Of a DNA stretch of 39,085 nucleotides, positions 20,261-28,209 are shown one piece after another; the first letter of the stretch is position 1; the number at the start of each line of letters is the position of its first letter. The position numbers and the translations under genes are program-made. Under the pieces are notes generated by a model that was not told the DNA's origin, did not search any database, and saw only the letters and a list, made by a program, of their open reading frames with translations. The stretch comes from Lachnospiraceae bacterium (lineage in GTDB: Bacteria; Bacillota; Clostridia; Lachnospirales; Lachnospiraceae): assembly GCA_017469405.1 (NCBI GenBank), contig JAFUGL010000116.1:1-39085 (forward strand), in the 5' to 3' direction.

Positions 20261-22126
20261 ATGGACAGAGTATTTAGAAAAAAATCAATAAAAGTATTAT
20301 TGGCATTGTTCGGATTTGGTGTGTTTTTCGGTAATTCTTGTTTGAATATAAAGGCAGAAGAAAGCAGCGATTATGATTTGATTGCTACAGATAGTGATGC
20401 CTATGTTGAGATAATAGAAGATACAGAGGAAATCGAAACAGTTTACGATAATAATGAAGAAGTATGTGTAGAAAGTACTTTAGAAGATAATGAAGAAGTA
20501 TCTGTAGAAAGCACTTCAGAAGATAATGAGGTTGTTGCAGGTGTTATAAATATTCAACCTATATATAATGGCATAGACTACAGTGCAGTTTTTGATTATG
20601 ATTATTATACAAAAAAATACCCGGATGTGGTAAAAGTACTGGGAAATAACCCTGATGCTGTATTGGCACATTTTGTCAATTATGGAATGAGAGAAGGAAG
20701 ACAGGGTAATGCCGATTTTAATGTTTACTCTTATGCATATAAATATCCTGATTTAAGAAGTGCATTTGGTAATGATTTACCAAGTTATTATAATCATTAC
20801 ATAAATAAAGGAAAAAAAGAGAGTAGAATTGCAGTTGGAACAACTTCTTTGCAGGGTGGAACTACTGTATATAACGGAATAGATTATTCTCCTGTATATA
20901 ACTATGACTATTATACGTCAAAGTATCCTGATATAAAAAATATATTTGGACTTAATGATACAGCTTGCCTAAAGCATTTTGTGGAATATGGAATGAAAGA
21001 GGGCAGAAGAGGAAATGAGAATTTTGATGTAGTATCATATAAGAATTCCAATAAGGATCTTAGAGTGGCTTTTGGTTCAAATTTGCAGGATTATTATTAT
21101 CATTATCTTAGAATAGGAAGAAAAGAAAGCAGAGTTACAAATGGAAATACCAAAATAACCGATTACGTTACAGTTTATAATGGTAAGGATTATTCGGCAG
21201 TATATGACTTTAATTATTATATTAATAAGTATCCTGATTTGAAAAAAATATATGGAAATGATGATATAGGGGCCTTAAAGCATTTTGCCACAAATGGCAT
21301 GAATGAGGCACGTCAAGCCAAGGAAAGTTTTGATGTTTGGTCTTATGGATATTCATATGCTGATTTAAGAAAAACATTTGGCAATAATCTTCAAAGTTAT
21401 TATGAGCATTATATGAAAAATGGAAAAAAGGAAGGACGAAAGCTTACTGCCAATGTTACCAGCAGCAATAATGAAAATACTGTATATGCAGATTATGATT
21501 TTTCGTCCATATATGATATAGTTTATTATACAAGTCACAATCCGGATGTAAAAAGGGCATATAAGTTCGATGAAAATGCGATACTTGAACATTTTGCTCA
21601 AAATGGATTAAAAGAGGGAAGAAAAGCGCTTGCTTCATATAGTAATGATGACTATGAGACAGCAAAAGAAAAAGTTGCTGAGTATAATAAAAATAATGTT
21701 AATAACACCCAAAAGTATCCTAAGGCTATAAATGTACTTAATCAGATTGGCTGGGATTTAAAGGCAGCATTTAATTGGTCTGTAGCTCTTAAATATTATT
21801 CGGGAGTTTCAAAGTCTCCTGATCCGGGTATTAATTATTTCGGCGACTTTGGATTTGATAATAGAAAAGGTAATTGTTATGTCCTTGCTGCAACATTTTA
21901 TGAGATGGCTTATACTATGGGATACAACGTAAGGCAGATATATGGCACGGTACCATTAAGGGCAGGTGGCCAGGGACCTCATTCATGGGTAGAGATAGAT
22001 ATGGATGGAGGAACTTATGTATTTGACCCGGATATGACAAATGAAACAAAGGTTAATGGATTTAAGTTTACTTATGGAACACCGGGAACATGGATTTATA
22101 AAAAGATTGGCGTTATGCACGAATAG
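20261..22126 (+). CDS. Secreted protein with tandem tyrosine-rich repeats and a C-terminal transglutaminase-like domain
   Basis: A 621-residue exported protein. A basic, hydrophobic signal peptide covers residues 1-32. A short acidic segment with two near-identical 'DNEEV-VEST' repeats leads into three ~105-residue repeats starting near residues 101, 206 and 310, plus a half repeat near 413. Each repeat is itself two ~43-residue units built as 'YD-YY--KYPD----G-N------HF---G--EGR'. The C-terminal ~140 residues carry a transglutaminase-like triad: Cys539 in 'GNCYVLAATF', His574 in 'GPHSWVEI' and Asp589 in 'YVFDPDM'. Likely role: a surface enzyme or adhesin whose repeats bind the envelope or a ligand; this is inference. 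GGGAGG precedes the ATG. The lipoprotein gene begins 9 bases after its stop. Confidence 0.82.
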   Translation: MDRVFRKKSIKVLLALFGFGVFFGNSCLNIKAEESSDYDLIATDSDAYVEIIEDTEEIETVYDNNEEVCVESTLEDNEEVSVESTSEDNEVVAGVINIQPIYNGIDYSAVFDYDYYTKKYPDVVKVLGNNPDAVLAHFVNYGMREGRQGNADFNVYSYAYKYPDLRSAFGNDLPSYYNHYINKGKKESRIAVGTTSLQGGTTVYNGIDYSPVYNYDYYTSKYPDIKNIFGLNDTACLKHFVEYGMKEGRRGNENFDVVSYKNSNKDLRVAFGSNLQDYYYHYLRIGRKESRVTNGNTKITDYVTVYNGKDYSAVYDFNYYINKYPDLKKIYGNDDIGALKHFATNGMNEARQAKESFDVWSYGYSYADLRKTFGNNLQSYYEHYMKNGKKEGRKLTANVTSSNNENTVYADYDFSSIYDIVYYTSHNPDVKRAYKFDENAILEHFAQNGLKEGRKALASYSNDDYETAKEKVAEYNKNNVNNTQKYPKAINVLNQIGWDLKAAFNWSVALKYYSGVSKSPDPGINYFGDFGFDNRKGNCYVLAATFYEMAYTMGYNVRQIYGTVPLRAGGQGPHSWVEIDMDGGTYVFDPDMTNETKVNGFKFTYGTPGTWIYKKIGVMHE

Positions 22127-22135
22127 AGGTTTGTT

Positions 22136-22546
22136 ATGAGTAAGAAAAATATATCTAAAGTTTTATTGATGATTTCACTTATGACGGTGTTATCAGGCTG
22201 TGGTGATAAGAATTCTGAGGAAAATGCAACATCTACGGATGCTGTGGCAACTGCAACAGAGGCGACTGTAGAGGAAACAACCGAAGAGAAGACAACAGAG
22301 GAAAAGAAAGAAGAAAAAACCACAAAGGAAACAACAGAAGCCACAACTGAAGCTACTACTGAAAAAGCTACAGAAGCAGTTACTGAAGCACCAAAGACTA
22401 CACAGGCACCTGTAACGACAGCTGCGCCGGTTATAACAGAGGCACCAACAGAGGCTCAGACAGAGGCACCAACAGAGGCTCCTGCTATGGAAGATACGGG
22501 TGCTGGAGATGACAGCTGCATAGGCGATGAGGGATTGTTTTACTAG
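22136..22546 (+). CDS. Lipoprotein made almost entirely of a Thr/Glu/Ala-rich low-complexity region
   Basis: The 136-residue protein starts with a lipoprotein signal peptide and lipobox 'LSGC' (Cys22), so it should be lipid-anchored on the outer face of the membrane. The remaining ~115 residues are dominated by Thr, Glu, Ala and Pro ('TEAPTEA'-like units), of the kind normally found as a spacer between a lipobox and a folded domain. Here no folded domain follows; the protein ends 'GDDSCIGDEGLFY'. It may be a surface stalk or a truncated remnant of a larger lipoprotein. It follows the repeat/transglutaminase-like gene by 9 bases, and its stop codon directly abuts the ATG of the acyltransferase gene, so the three form one operon. 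Confidence 0.75.
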   Translation: MSKKNISKVLLMISLMTVLSGCGDKNSEENATSTDAVATATEATVEETTEEKTTEEKKEEKTTKETTEATTEATTEKATEAVTEAPKTTQAPVTTAAPVITEAPTEAQTEAPTEAPAMEDTGAGDDSCIGDEGLFY

Positions 22547-23587
22547 ATGAAAACTAACGATGAAAAAATATACTATCTATCATATCTAAGAGTAATAGCG
22601 TGTGTTGCCATTATATGGCTTCACACGTTTACTATGGAAGCAATGTTTTATAAAAATGACTTAAGTACATTTAATGATATTGCTTCTAATACTGTGCCTT
22701 TTATTATGATGTGGGCAGTCCCTTGCTTTGTCATGGTGACAGGTGCATTGTTGTTAAATCCTGAGAAAGAGATAACCGTAAAAAAGATAATTTGCAGATA
22801 TGTACTTAGAATTGCAATTGTTCTTATAGTGTTTGTATCAATTTTCACGATATCTGATGTTATTGCCAATAAAGAAAAAATCGGTGTGACAGACGTAGTT
22901 AAAAGAATTTTTTATAAGCTTTATACCGGAACAAGCTGGGCACATCTTTGGTACCTTTATCTTCTTATCGGATTATACCTGCTTTTGCCGGCATTTCGTG
23001 CTTTGGTTAAAGGACTGGATGATAAAGAGATAAAATATATTTTACTCATTTACTTTATCTTAAATTCAATTGTGCCGCTTATAAATCAGGTGTCCAAGAC
23101 ACAAACAGGTTTTTATATAACAACCAATTCAATTTTTCCGTTTTATCTTATAATCGGATACATGATTCATTCGGACAGGATAAAATTAAATATGAAAAAA
23201 TCCATAGCTTTGTTTGCTTTCGGAGAGATTTTAATTATTATTTTATCTGTTGTTGGGATAAAATCAGATAATTCCATCATTACTTCGTTGTTGGGAAATT
23301 ACTCCTTTGTGCCGGTTGTTATTACAAGTATAGGTATTTTTGGAATATTTAAAAATATTAATATCAATAAATCAAATAAGTTTATCTTATTGGTCGATAA
23401 GCTTTCATTCGGCATATACCTTACACATCTGGCATTCTTAAGATACGGAATTAGATTTGGTGGATTTAATCCATACACGCATGGTGGGATTATTATGATA
23501 GTGGTGATAGTGATGTTGGTGTTTATTCTTTCGTTCTTACTGACATATATACTAAAATTAATTCCCGGTCTAAAGAGTATTTTGTAA
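22547..23587 (+). CDS. Acyltransferase 3-family membrane protein
   Basis: The 346-residue protein has around ten hydrophobic segments and the acyltransferase 3 start pattern 'YLSYLRVIACVAIIWLHTF', with the conserved Arg and His. Internal landmarks are 'MWAVPCFVMVTGALLL', 'WAHLWYLYLLIGLYLLLPAF' and 'FGIYLTHLAFLRYGI'. Family members transfer acetyl or other acyl groups to cell-wall or surface sugars across the membrane; the acceptor here cannot be read. Its ATG follows the lipoprotein stop codon with no gap and lacks a close ribosome binding site (the nearest GAGGG is about 14 bases away), so translation probably depends on coupling. Confidence 0.88.
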   Translation: MKTNDEKIYYLSYLRVIACVAIIWLHTFTMEAMFYKNDLSTFNDIASNTVPFIMMWAVPCFVMVTGALLLNPEKEITVKKIICRYVLRIAIVLIVFVSIFTISDVIANKEKIGVTDVVKRIFYKLYTGTSWAHLWYLYLLIGLYLLLPAFRALVKGLDDKEIKYILLIYFILNSIVPLINQVSKTQTGFYITTNSIFPFYLIIGYMIHSDRIKLNMKKSIALFAFGEILIIILSVVGIKSDNSIITSLLGNYSFVPVVITSIGIFGIFKNININKSNKFILLVDKLSFGIYLTHLAFLRYGIRFGGFNPYTHGGIIMIVVIVMLVFILSFLLTYILKLIPGLKSIL

Positions 23588-23642
23588 CTGCAAAAAATAT
23601 TTATATAGAAAATAATATATTTACATAATAGATTTTTTATAT

Positions 23643-23700
23643 TAAAATATCTTTTATTGATGATTTGCATTAACTAACCAATAAAAGATATTTTATTATT
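23643..23700 (+). terminator. AT-rich inverted repeat between the acyltransferase gene and cysS
   Basis: A perfect 16-bp stem (23643-23658 with 23680-23695) has a 21-base loop and ends in a T-rich stretch. It probably terminates the upstream operon. It lies only 19 bases before the cysS ATG, so it may also affect cysS translation. The gap shows no T-box or S-box motif. Confidence 0.6.
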
Positions 23701-23718
23701 TGAAAGAGGAGATTATAG

Positions 23719-25125
23719 ATGAAGATTTTTAACACCCTTACCAGACATAAAGATGAGTTCACACCTATAAATGAAGGCAAGGTCGGTATATATGTATGCG
23801 GACCTACGGTTTATGATTACATACATATCGGAAATGCGAGACCTATGATAGTCTTTGACACACTCAGAAGATACCTTGAGTATAAGGGATATGATGTAAA
23901 CTATGTGTCAAACTTTACTGATGTGGATGATAAGATCATTAAAAAGGCTAACGAAGAGGGTGTAGAAGCATCTGTTATTTCGGAAAGATTTATCAAAGAA
24001 TGTAAAAAGGATATGGAAGGCTTAAATGTAAGGGAAGCAACCACACATCCAAAGGCTACAGAAGAAATACCTGATATGATAGAGATGATTAAGACCCTTA
24101 TAGATAAGGATTATGCATATGAGGTAAACGGAACTGTTTATTTCAGAACAAGAAAGTTTAATGATTACGGTAAGCTTTCCAAAAAGAATATAGATGATTT
24201 AAGAAGCGGTTTCAGAGATTTGAAGGTTTCCGGTGAAGAGGAAAAAGAGGATCCGCTTGATTTCGTGCTTTGGAAGCCTAAAAAAGAGGGCGAGCCTTTC
24301 TGGGAGTCACCTTGGGGTGACGGAAGACCGGGCTGGCATCTGGAGTGTTCTGTAATGTCCAAGAAATATATCGGAGATGTTATAGATATACATGCCGGTG
24401 GCGAGGATTTGATTTTCCCTCATCATGAAAATGAGATAGCACAGAGCGAGGCTGCCAACGATGCAGAGTTTGCAAGATACTGGATGCACAATGGCTTTCT
24501 AAAGATCAATAACGAAAAGATGTCAAAGTCACTCGGTAATTTCTTTACGGTAAGAGAGATAAGCGAAAAGTATGATTTACAGATTATAAGATTTTTCATG
24601 CTTAGTGCACATTACAGAAGTCCGCTTAACTTCTCTGATGATTTGGTTGAGGCTGCAAAGTCTTCTTTGGAAAGAATTAAGACTTCTGTTTCAAAGCTTG
24701 ATGAGATAATTAATGCTGCAAAGTCTGAAAAGGCTGATGATGCTGAAGCAGCTCTTATTTCCGGGCTTGATGGCTTTGAGAAGAAATTTGATGATGCCAT
24801 GGAGGATGATTTAAATACAGCAGATGCAATATCTGCCATATTTGAGCTTGTCAAATTTGCCAATACTAATGTAAATGAAAATTCAAGTAAGGAATTTGCA
24901 ACAAAGGTCTATGATATGATAGTTAAGCTTTGCGATGTACTTGGTATAAAGGCAAAAACCGAAGCAGAGCTTTTGGATGCAGATATAGAAAAACTCATAC
25001 AGGAAAGACAGGATGCCAGAAAAAATAAAGACTTTGCAAGGGCGGACGAGATCAGAAATTCGCTTTTGGAAAAGGGTATTATCCTTGAGGATACAAGAGA
25101 AGGAGTAAGATGGAAAAGAGCTTAG
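23719..25125 (+). CDS. cysS: Cysteinyl-tRNA synthetase
   Basis: CysS charges tRNA-Cys. The 468-residue class I enzyme has zinc ligand Cys27 in '[20 protein letters not shown]' (HIGN at 36-39), a second zinc cluster in '[11 protein letters not shown]' and '[21 protein letters not shown]', and KMSKS at residues 267-271. The C-terminal anticodon-binding region includes '[18 protein letters not shown]' and is of normal length. AGAGGAG precedes the ATG. It overlaps mrnC by 16 bases and heads the cysS-mrnC-cysE-rlmB-sigH cluster. Confidence 0.97.
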   Translation: MKIFNTLTRHKDEFTPINEGKVGIYVCGPTVYDYIHIGNARPMIVFDTLRRYLEYKGYDVNYVSNFTDVDDKIIKKANEEGVEASVISERFIKECKKDMEGLNVREATTHPKATEEIPDMIEMIKTLIDKDYAYEVNGTVYFRTRKFNDYGKLSKKNIDDLRSGFRDLKVSGEEEKEDPLDFVLWKPKKEGEPFWESPWGDGRPGWHLECSVMSKKYIGDVIDIHAGGEDLIFPHHENEIAQSEAANDAEFARYWMHNGFLKINNEKMSKSLGNFFTVREISEKYDLQIIRFFMLSAHYRSPLNFSDDLVEAAKSSLERIKTSVSKLDEIINAAKSEKADDAEAALISGLDGFEKKFDDAMEDDLNTADAISAIFELVKFANTNVNENSSKEFATKVYDMIVKLCDVLGIKAKTEAELLDADIEKLIQERQDARKNKDFARADEIRNSLLEKGIILEDTREGVRWKRA

Positions 25126-25550
25126 GAGAGGATTTGATTCTTCCTCAGGTTGAAAATGAAAATGTAAACGCATATCAGTACTCACCGCTTTCTCTTGCTT
25201 ATCTTGGCGACAGTGTTATGGATCTTATGGTTAAGTCTTATTTTGTTGTAAATGTAAACAAGCAGACCTATAAGTATCATAAGGATGTTACACATATTGT
25301 GAATGCGGTAAACCAGTCAGCATTTGTCGACAGTATTATGGATGAGTTAAAAGAGGATGAACTTGATATATATAAGCGGGGACGTAATGCAAATGCTCAT
25401 TCAAAGGCTAAAAATGCAACAAGGAGTGAGTACAGGAAGGCAACCGGACTTGAGGCTTTATATGGATATCTCTATCTTAAAAATGAGCTTGACAGATTAA
25501 AATATTTTACGGATAAGATGATAGAGGATTATCTGGATAAAAATAATTAA
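25110..25550 (+). CDS. mrnC: Mini-ribonuclease III
   Basis: MrnC is an RNase III-type endonuclease without the double-stranded RNA binding domain. In Bacillus it matures 23S rRNA. The 146-residue protein has the compact domain with '[18 protein letters not shown]' (catalytic Asp34), 'VNAVNQSAF', '[15 protein letters not shown]' and '[16 protein letters not shown]' with the second acidic site. Its start lies inside the cysS end, with an AAGGAG site, so the two are coupled. The same adjacency occurs in B. subtilis. Confidence 0.94.
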   Translation: MEKSLGEDLILPQVENENVNAYQYSPLSLAYLGDSVMDLMVKSYFVVNVNKQTYKYHKDVTHIVNAVNQSAFVDSIMDELKEDELDIYKRGRNANAHSKAKNATRSEYRKATGLEALYGYLYLKNELDRLKYFTDKMIEDYLDKNN

Positions 25551-25626
25551 AGGTTTAAAGCTATAAATAATTTGTAAATACTGAATAATATAAAATAACT
25601 AATATATAAACTAACAGGTGATAATT

Positions 25627-26301
25627 ATGTCATGGTTTAAGTATTATAAGGAACAGGTAAAGATAATAAGGGAACGTGACCCAGCTATAAAAAACGATCT
25701 GGAGGTGCTTTTATATCCTTCCTTTAAAGCTATATACAGCTACAGAAAGGCACATAAGCATTATCTTAAAAAGCATTATTTTCGCGCAAGGTATATATCC
25801 CAGCGTGCAGCCAGAAAGACCGGAATAGAAATCCATCCCGGTGCAACGATTGGAGAGGGCTTTTTCATCGATCACGGTAATGGAGTTATAATCGGTGAAA
25901 CTACCATAATCGGGGATAATGTTACACTTTATCAGGGAGTTACCTTAGGCGGTACCGGTAAGGAAAGCGGCAAGCGTCATCCTACTATCGGAGATAACGT
26001 TATGATCAGTGCCGGTGCTAAAGTAATCGGTTCATTTACAATTGGAGAAAATTCAAAGATAGGTGCCGGTTCTGTTGTTTTGTCGGAGGTTCCGCCAAAT
26101 TCTACGGTTGTCGGTATCCCCGGAAGAGTTGTAAAGCGTGAGGAGGTAAGACTTCCACGGCTTGACCTTGACCAGACACATCTTCCTGACCCAGTGCTCA
26201 ATGATCTTAATATCCTTAAGCAGGAAAATGAAGAGCTTAAGATTGCATTTAAGAAGCTCGTTGACAGGGTTGAAAAGACAGAAAAGGAATTAAAAAAATA
26301 G
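25627..26301 (+). CDS. cysE: Serine O-acetyltransferase
   Basis: CysE acetylates serine with acetyl-CoA, the first step of cysteine synthesis. The 224-residue protein has a short N-terminal helical region and a left-handed parallel beta-helix of hexapeptide repeats: 'GIEIHPGATIGEGFFIDHGNGVIIGE' with the catalytic His in 'DHGNG', 'VTLYQGVTLGGTGKE' and 'HPTIGDNVMISAGAKVIG'. It is the short Gram-positive form. The ATG at 25627 has an AGGTGAT site; a GTG at 25618 is inside that site. It ends in a charged coiled-coil-like tail of about 40 residues. Its place beside cysS suggests coordination of cysteine supply with charging. A weak AAATAGAT/ATCTATTT hairpin covers its stop codon. Confidence 0.95.
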   Translation: MSWFKYYKEQVKIIRERDPAIKNDLEVLLYPSFKAIYSYRKAHKHYLKKHYFRARYISQRAARKTGIEIHPGATIGEGFFIDHGNGVIIGETTIIGDNVTLYQGVTLGGTGKESGKRHPTIGDNVMISAGAKVIGSFTIGENSKIGAGSVVLSEVPPNSTVVGIPGRVVKREEVRLPRLDLDQTHLPDPVLNDLNILKQENEELKIAFKKLVDRVEKTEKELKK

Positions 26302-26358
26302 ATCATTATCTATTTCTTTATTTTAATGAAAGGAATGGCATTTGCCATAAGAGAATAT

Positions 26359-27135
26359 ATGTCTTATAACAAACAAAATGATAATATCAGACATACAGAA
26401 GATGAACATTTAATTGAGGGACGTAACTCTGTTCTTGAAGCATTTCGCGCCGGTAAAACCGTTGATAAGCTCTATGTACAAAACGGTCTTAAGGATGGTG
26501 TGATTAGTTCTATTTTGAGAGATGCGAAAAAGCACGACACAATTGTAAACTTTGTAGCAAAGGAAAAGCTTGATCAGATGTCTAAAACCGGAAAGCATCA
26601 AGGCGTTATGGCAATTTGTTCGGCTTATCAGTATTCGGACATTGAGGATATATTTAAAAAGGCCGAGGAAAAGGGAGAACAGCCTTTTATATTTTTGCTT
26701 GATGAGATAGAGGATCCTCATAACCTTGGCGCAATTATTAGAACAGCAAATCTCTGCGGTGCACATGGTGTTATTATTCCAAAAAGAAGGGCAGCAGGAC
26801 TTACTGCAACGGTAGTCAAAGCCTCTGCGGGAGCTATCAATTATACTCCGGTTGCTAAGGTTACCAATCTTGCACAGACTATAGAGGAGTTAAAGCAAAG
26901 AGGAATGTGGTTTGCCTGTGCGGATATGGGCGGAGAGATAATGTATGATGTTGATCTTAAAGGACCGATAGGCATAGTAATCGGAAATGAAGGCTCGGGA
27001 GTCGGAAGGCTTGTTAAGGAAAAATGCGATTATGTGGTTTCCATTCCGATGATGGGAGATATAGATTCACTCAATGCTTCTGTTGCAGCCGGAGTTTTGG
27101 CTTATGAGGTTTTAAGACAGAGACTTGGAAGATAA
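26359..27135 (+). CDS. rlmB: 23S rRNA (guanosine-2'-O-)-methyltransferase RlmB/TrmH family
   Basis: This SPOUT-fold enzyme methylates a ribose in 23S rRNA using S-adenosylmethionine. The N-terminal substrate-binding domain begins 'LIEGRNSVLEAFRAG'. The trefoil-knot catalytic part has 'FLLDEIEDPHNLGAIIRTANLCGAHGVI', 'AAGLTATVVKASAGA', 'IVIGNEGSGVGRLV' and 'IPMMGDIDSLNASVAAGVLAYE'. I prefer the ATG at 26359 (258 residues), with AAGAGA ahead, because ATGs at 26326 and 26335 lack a well-spaced site; this choice is uncertain by up to 11 residues. It lies between cysE and sigH, in a neighbourhood also seen in Bacillus. Confidence 0.92.
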   Translation: MSYNKQNDNIRHTEDEHLIEGRNSVLEAFRAGKTVDKLYVQNGLKDGVISSILRDAKKHDTIVNFVAKEKLDQMSKTGKHQGVMAICSAYQYSDIEDIFKKAEEKGEQPFIFLLDEIEDPHNLGAIIRTANLCGAHGVIIPKRRAAGLTATVVKASAGAINYTPVAKVTNLAQTIEELKQRGMWFACADMGGEIMYDVDLKGPIGIVIGNEGSGVGRLVKEKCDYVVSIPMMGDIDSLNASVAAGVLAYEVLRQRLGR

Positions 27136-27223
27136 TATATTTGAGAAAAGTTAAAGATTCTGTGTTTGATTTAGATATAATTGTAGTAGTGTTTAGCAGA
27201 AGTTTGAAAGGATAAAGACTTTA

Positions 27224-27820
27224 ATGAGTATTAATTACGATTCCTTATCAGATAATGAAATAATAGCAAGAATTTCTAAAAATGATAATGATGCTATGGA
27301 ATATATGATGAAAAAGTATGGAGGAATTGTCAAAAGAGAAGTTCGTGCAGTTTATCTGATAGGTGCTGAGCCTGATGATCTGATGCAGGAGGGAATGATT
27401 GGTCTTTTTAAGGCTATAAGAGACTTTGAGGCTGATAAGGGCACAGTTTTTTCAACATTTGCAACACTTTGTGTAAGAAGACAGATAAAAACAGCAATAA
27501 ATAATTCAAATAGAAAAAAACATATTCCATTAAATAACTATATTTCAATATATGCAGAAAATGAAGAGTATGGATATGAGTTGGAGGATAATCTTGAATC
27601 AGATGACAATAATTCAAATCCGGAAGACATGATGATTGCTAAAGAAAAAAGCAAGGCATTAAATGAACAAATCGAAAAAAAACTCAGTTCTTTTGAAAAA
27701 AAAGTTTTAAGCTGTTATCTTGATGGACTTTCTTATCAGGAAATTGCACAAAGACTTGACAAAACTGAAAAATCAGTGGATAATGCTTTACAGAGAATCA
27801 GACGAAAGCTAAGTGAGTAG
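27224..27820 (+). CDS. sigH: Sigma factor SigH (sporulation/stationary phase)
   Basis: SigH starts the sporulation programme and some stationary-phase genes. The 198-residue protein has region 2 ('EPDDLMQEGMIGLFKAIRDFE', 'TVFSTFATLCVRRQIKTAI') and region 4 with 'LDGLSYQEIAQRLDKTEKSVDNALQRIRRKL'. Length, lack of region 3 and location directly after cysS-mrnC-rlmB all fit SigH. The Bacillus gene order also has rae1/yacP between rlmB and sigH; it is missing here. A TATAAT at 27176-27181 may be part of its own promoter, but no good -35 is seen. An AAAGGA site lies before the ATG. Confidence 0.9.
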   Translation: MSINYDSLSDNEIIARISKNDNDAMEYMMKKYGGIVKREVRAVYLIGAEPDDLMQEGMIGLFKAIRDFEADKGTVFSTFATLCVRRQIKTAINNSNRKKHIPLNNYISIYAENEEYGYELEDNLESDDNNSNPEDMMIAKEKSKALNEQIEKKLSSFEKKVLSCYLDGLSYQEIAQRLDKTEKSVDNALQRIRRKLSE

Positions 27821-27879
27821 TTCTATTTTCAATTTAATTTAATATCGAATATTAATAATTTTATTAATATTTTATATAA

Positions 27880-27952
27880 GCTGCTATGGCTCAGTCGGTA
27901 GAGCGTCGCATTGGTAGTGCGGAGGTCACGGGTTCGATTCCCGTTAGCAGCT
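27880..27952 (+). tRNA. tRNA-Thr (anticodon GGT)
   Basis: A complete 73-base cloverleaf: acceptor GCTGCTA/TAGCAGC with discriminator T, D-stem GCTC/GAGC, anticodon stem TCGCA/TGCGG with loop TTGGTAG (anticodon GGT), and T-arm ACGGG/CCCGT with loop TTCGATT. It reads ACC and ACU threonine codons. No CCA is encoded. It follows sigH by 59 bases. Confidence 0.97.
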
Positions 27953-27955
27953 TTG

Positions 27956-28030
27956 AAAAGAAATGTGGTTGTGCCATAGGCACGCACCGTACAGTCATTT
28001 GATTCAAGCGGTCTACTACGTTTCTTTTTT
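27956..28030 (+). ncRNA. Structured RNA directly downstream of tRNA-Thr, closed by a T-run
   Basis: A long outer stem pairs 27956-27969 with 28015-28028 (14 pairs, two of them G-U). It encloses a GTGCC-ATA-GGCAC hairpin (27971-27983) and a second arm ACCG/CGGT (27986-27989 with 28009-28012), a multi-branched fold of 73 bases. Its 3' strand runs into a T-tract, so it can terminate transcription. It may be only an elaborate terminator for the tRNA or a small RNA released by tRNA 3' processing. No peptide is apparent. Confidence 0.45.
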
Positions 28031-28089
28031 TTGTAAAAAAAAACAAAAATTTTTTAAAAATTGTTTAATTTTGTAAAAATATGGTGCAT

Positions 28090-28110
28090 TATACCACATT
28101 TCGTGGTATA
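28090..28110. repeat. Operator-like inverted repeat upstream of the dockerin glucosaminidase
   Basis: TATACCAC (28090-28097) and GTGGTATA (28103-28110) form a perfect 8-bp inverted repeat with a 5-base spacer, about 100 bases before the ATG at 28210. Its right arm overlaps a possible -10 box, TATACT (28107-28112), but the -35 is poor. A regulator-binding site is plausible. The remainder of the gap is A/T runs. Confidence 0.45.
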
Positions 28111-28209
28111 CTATCATAGATTAAGTGTTATTTGAGTTTACATAATTTTATAATAAGTATTTTAAGTAGTTAGATGATATAGTATTTTGAGTAAAAATTG
28201 GAGCAATTT

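Noticed and set aside
23588-23718. T-box leader for cysS
   Set aside because: The gap is too short and lacks the conserved T-box sequence; the inverted repeat looks like a terminator of the upstream operon.
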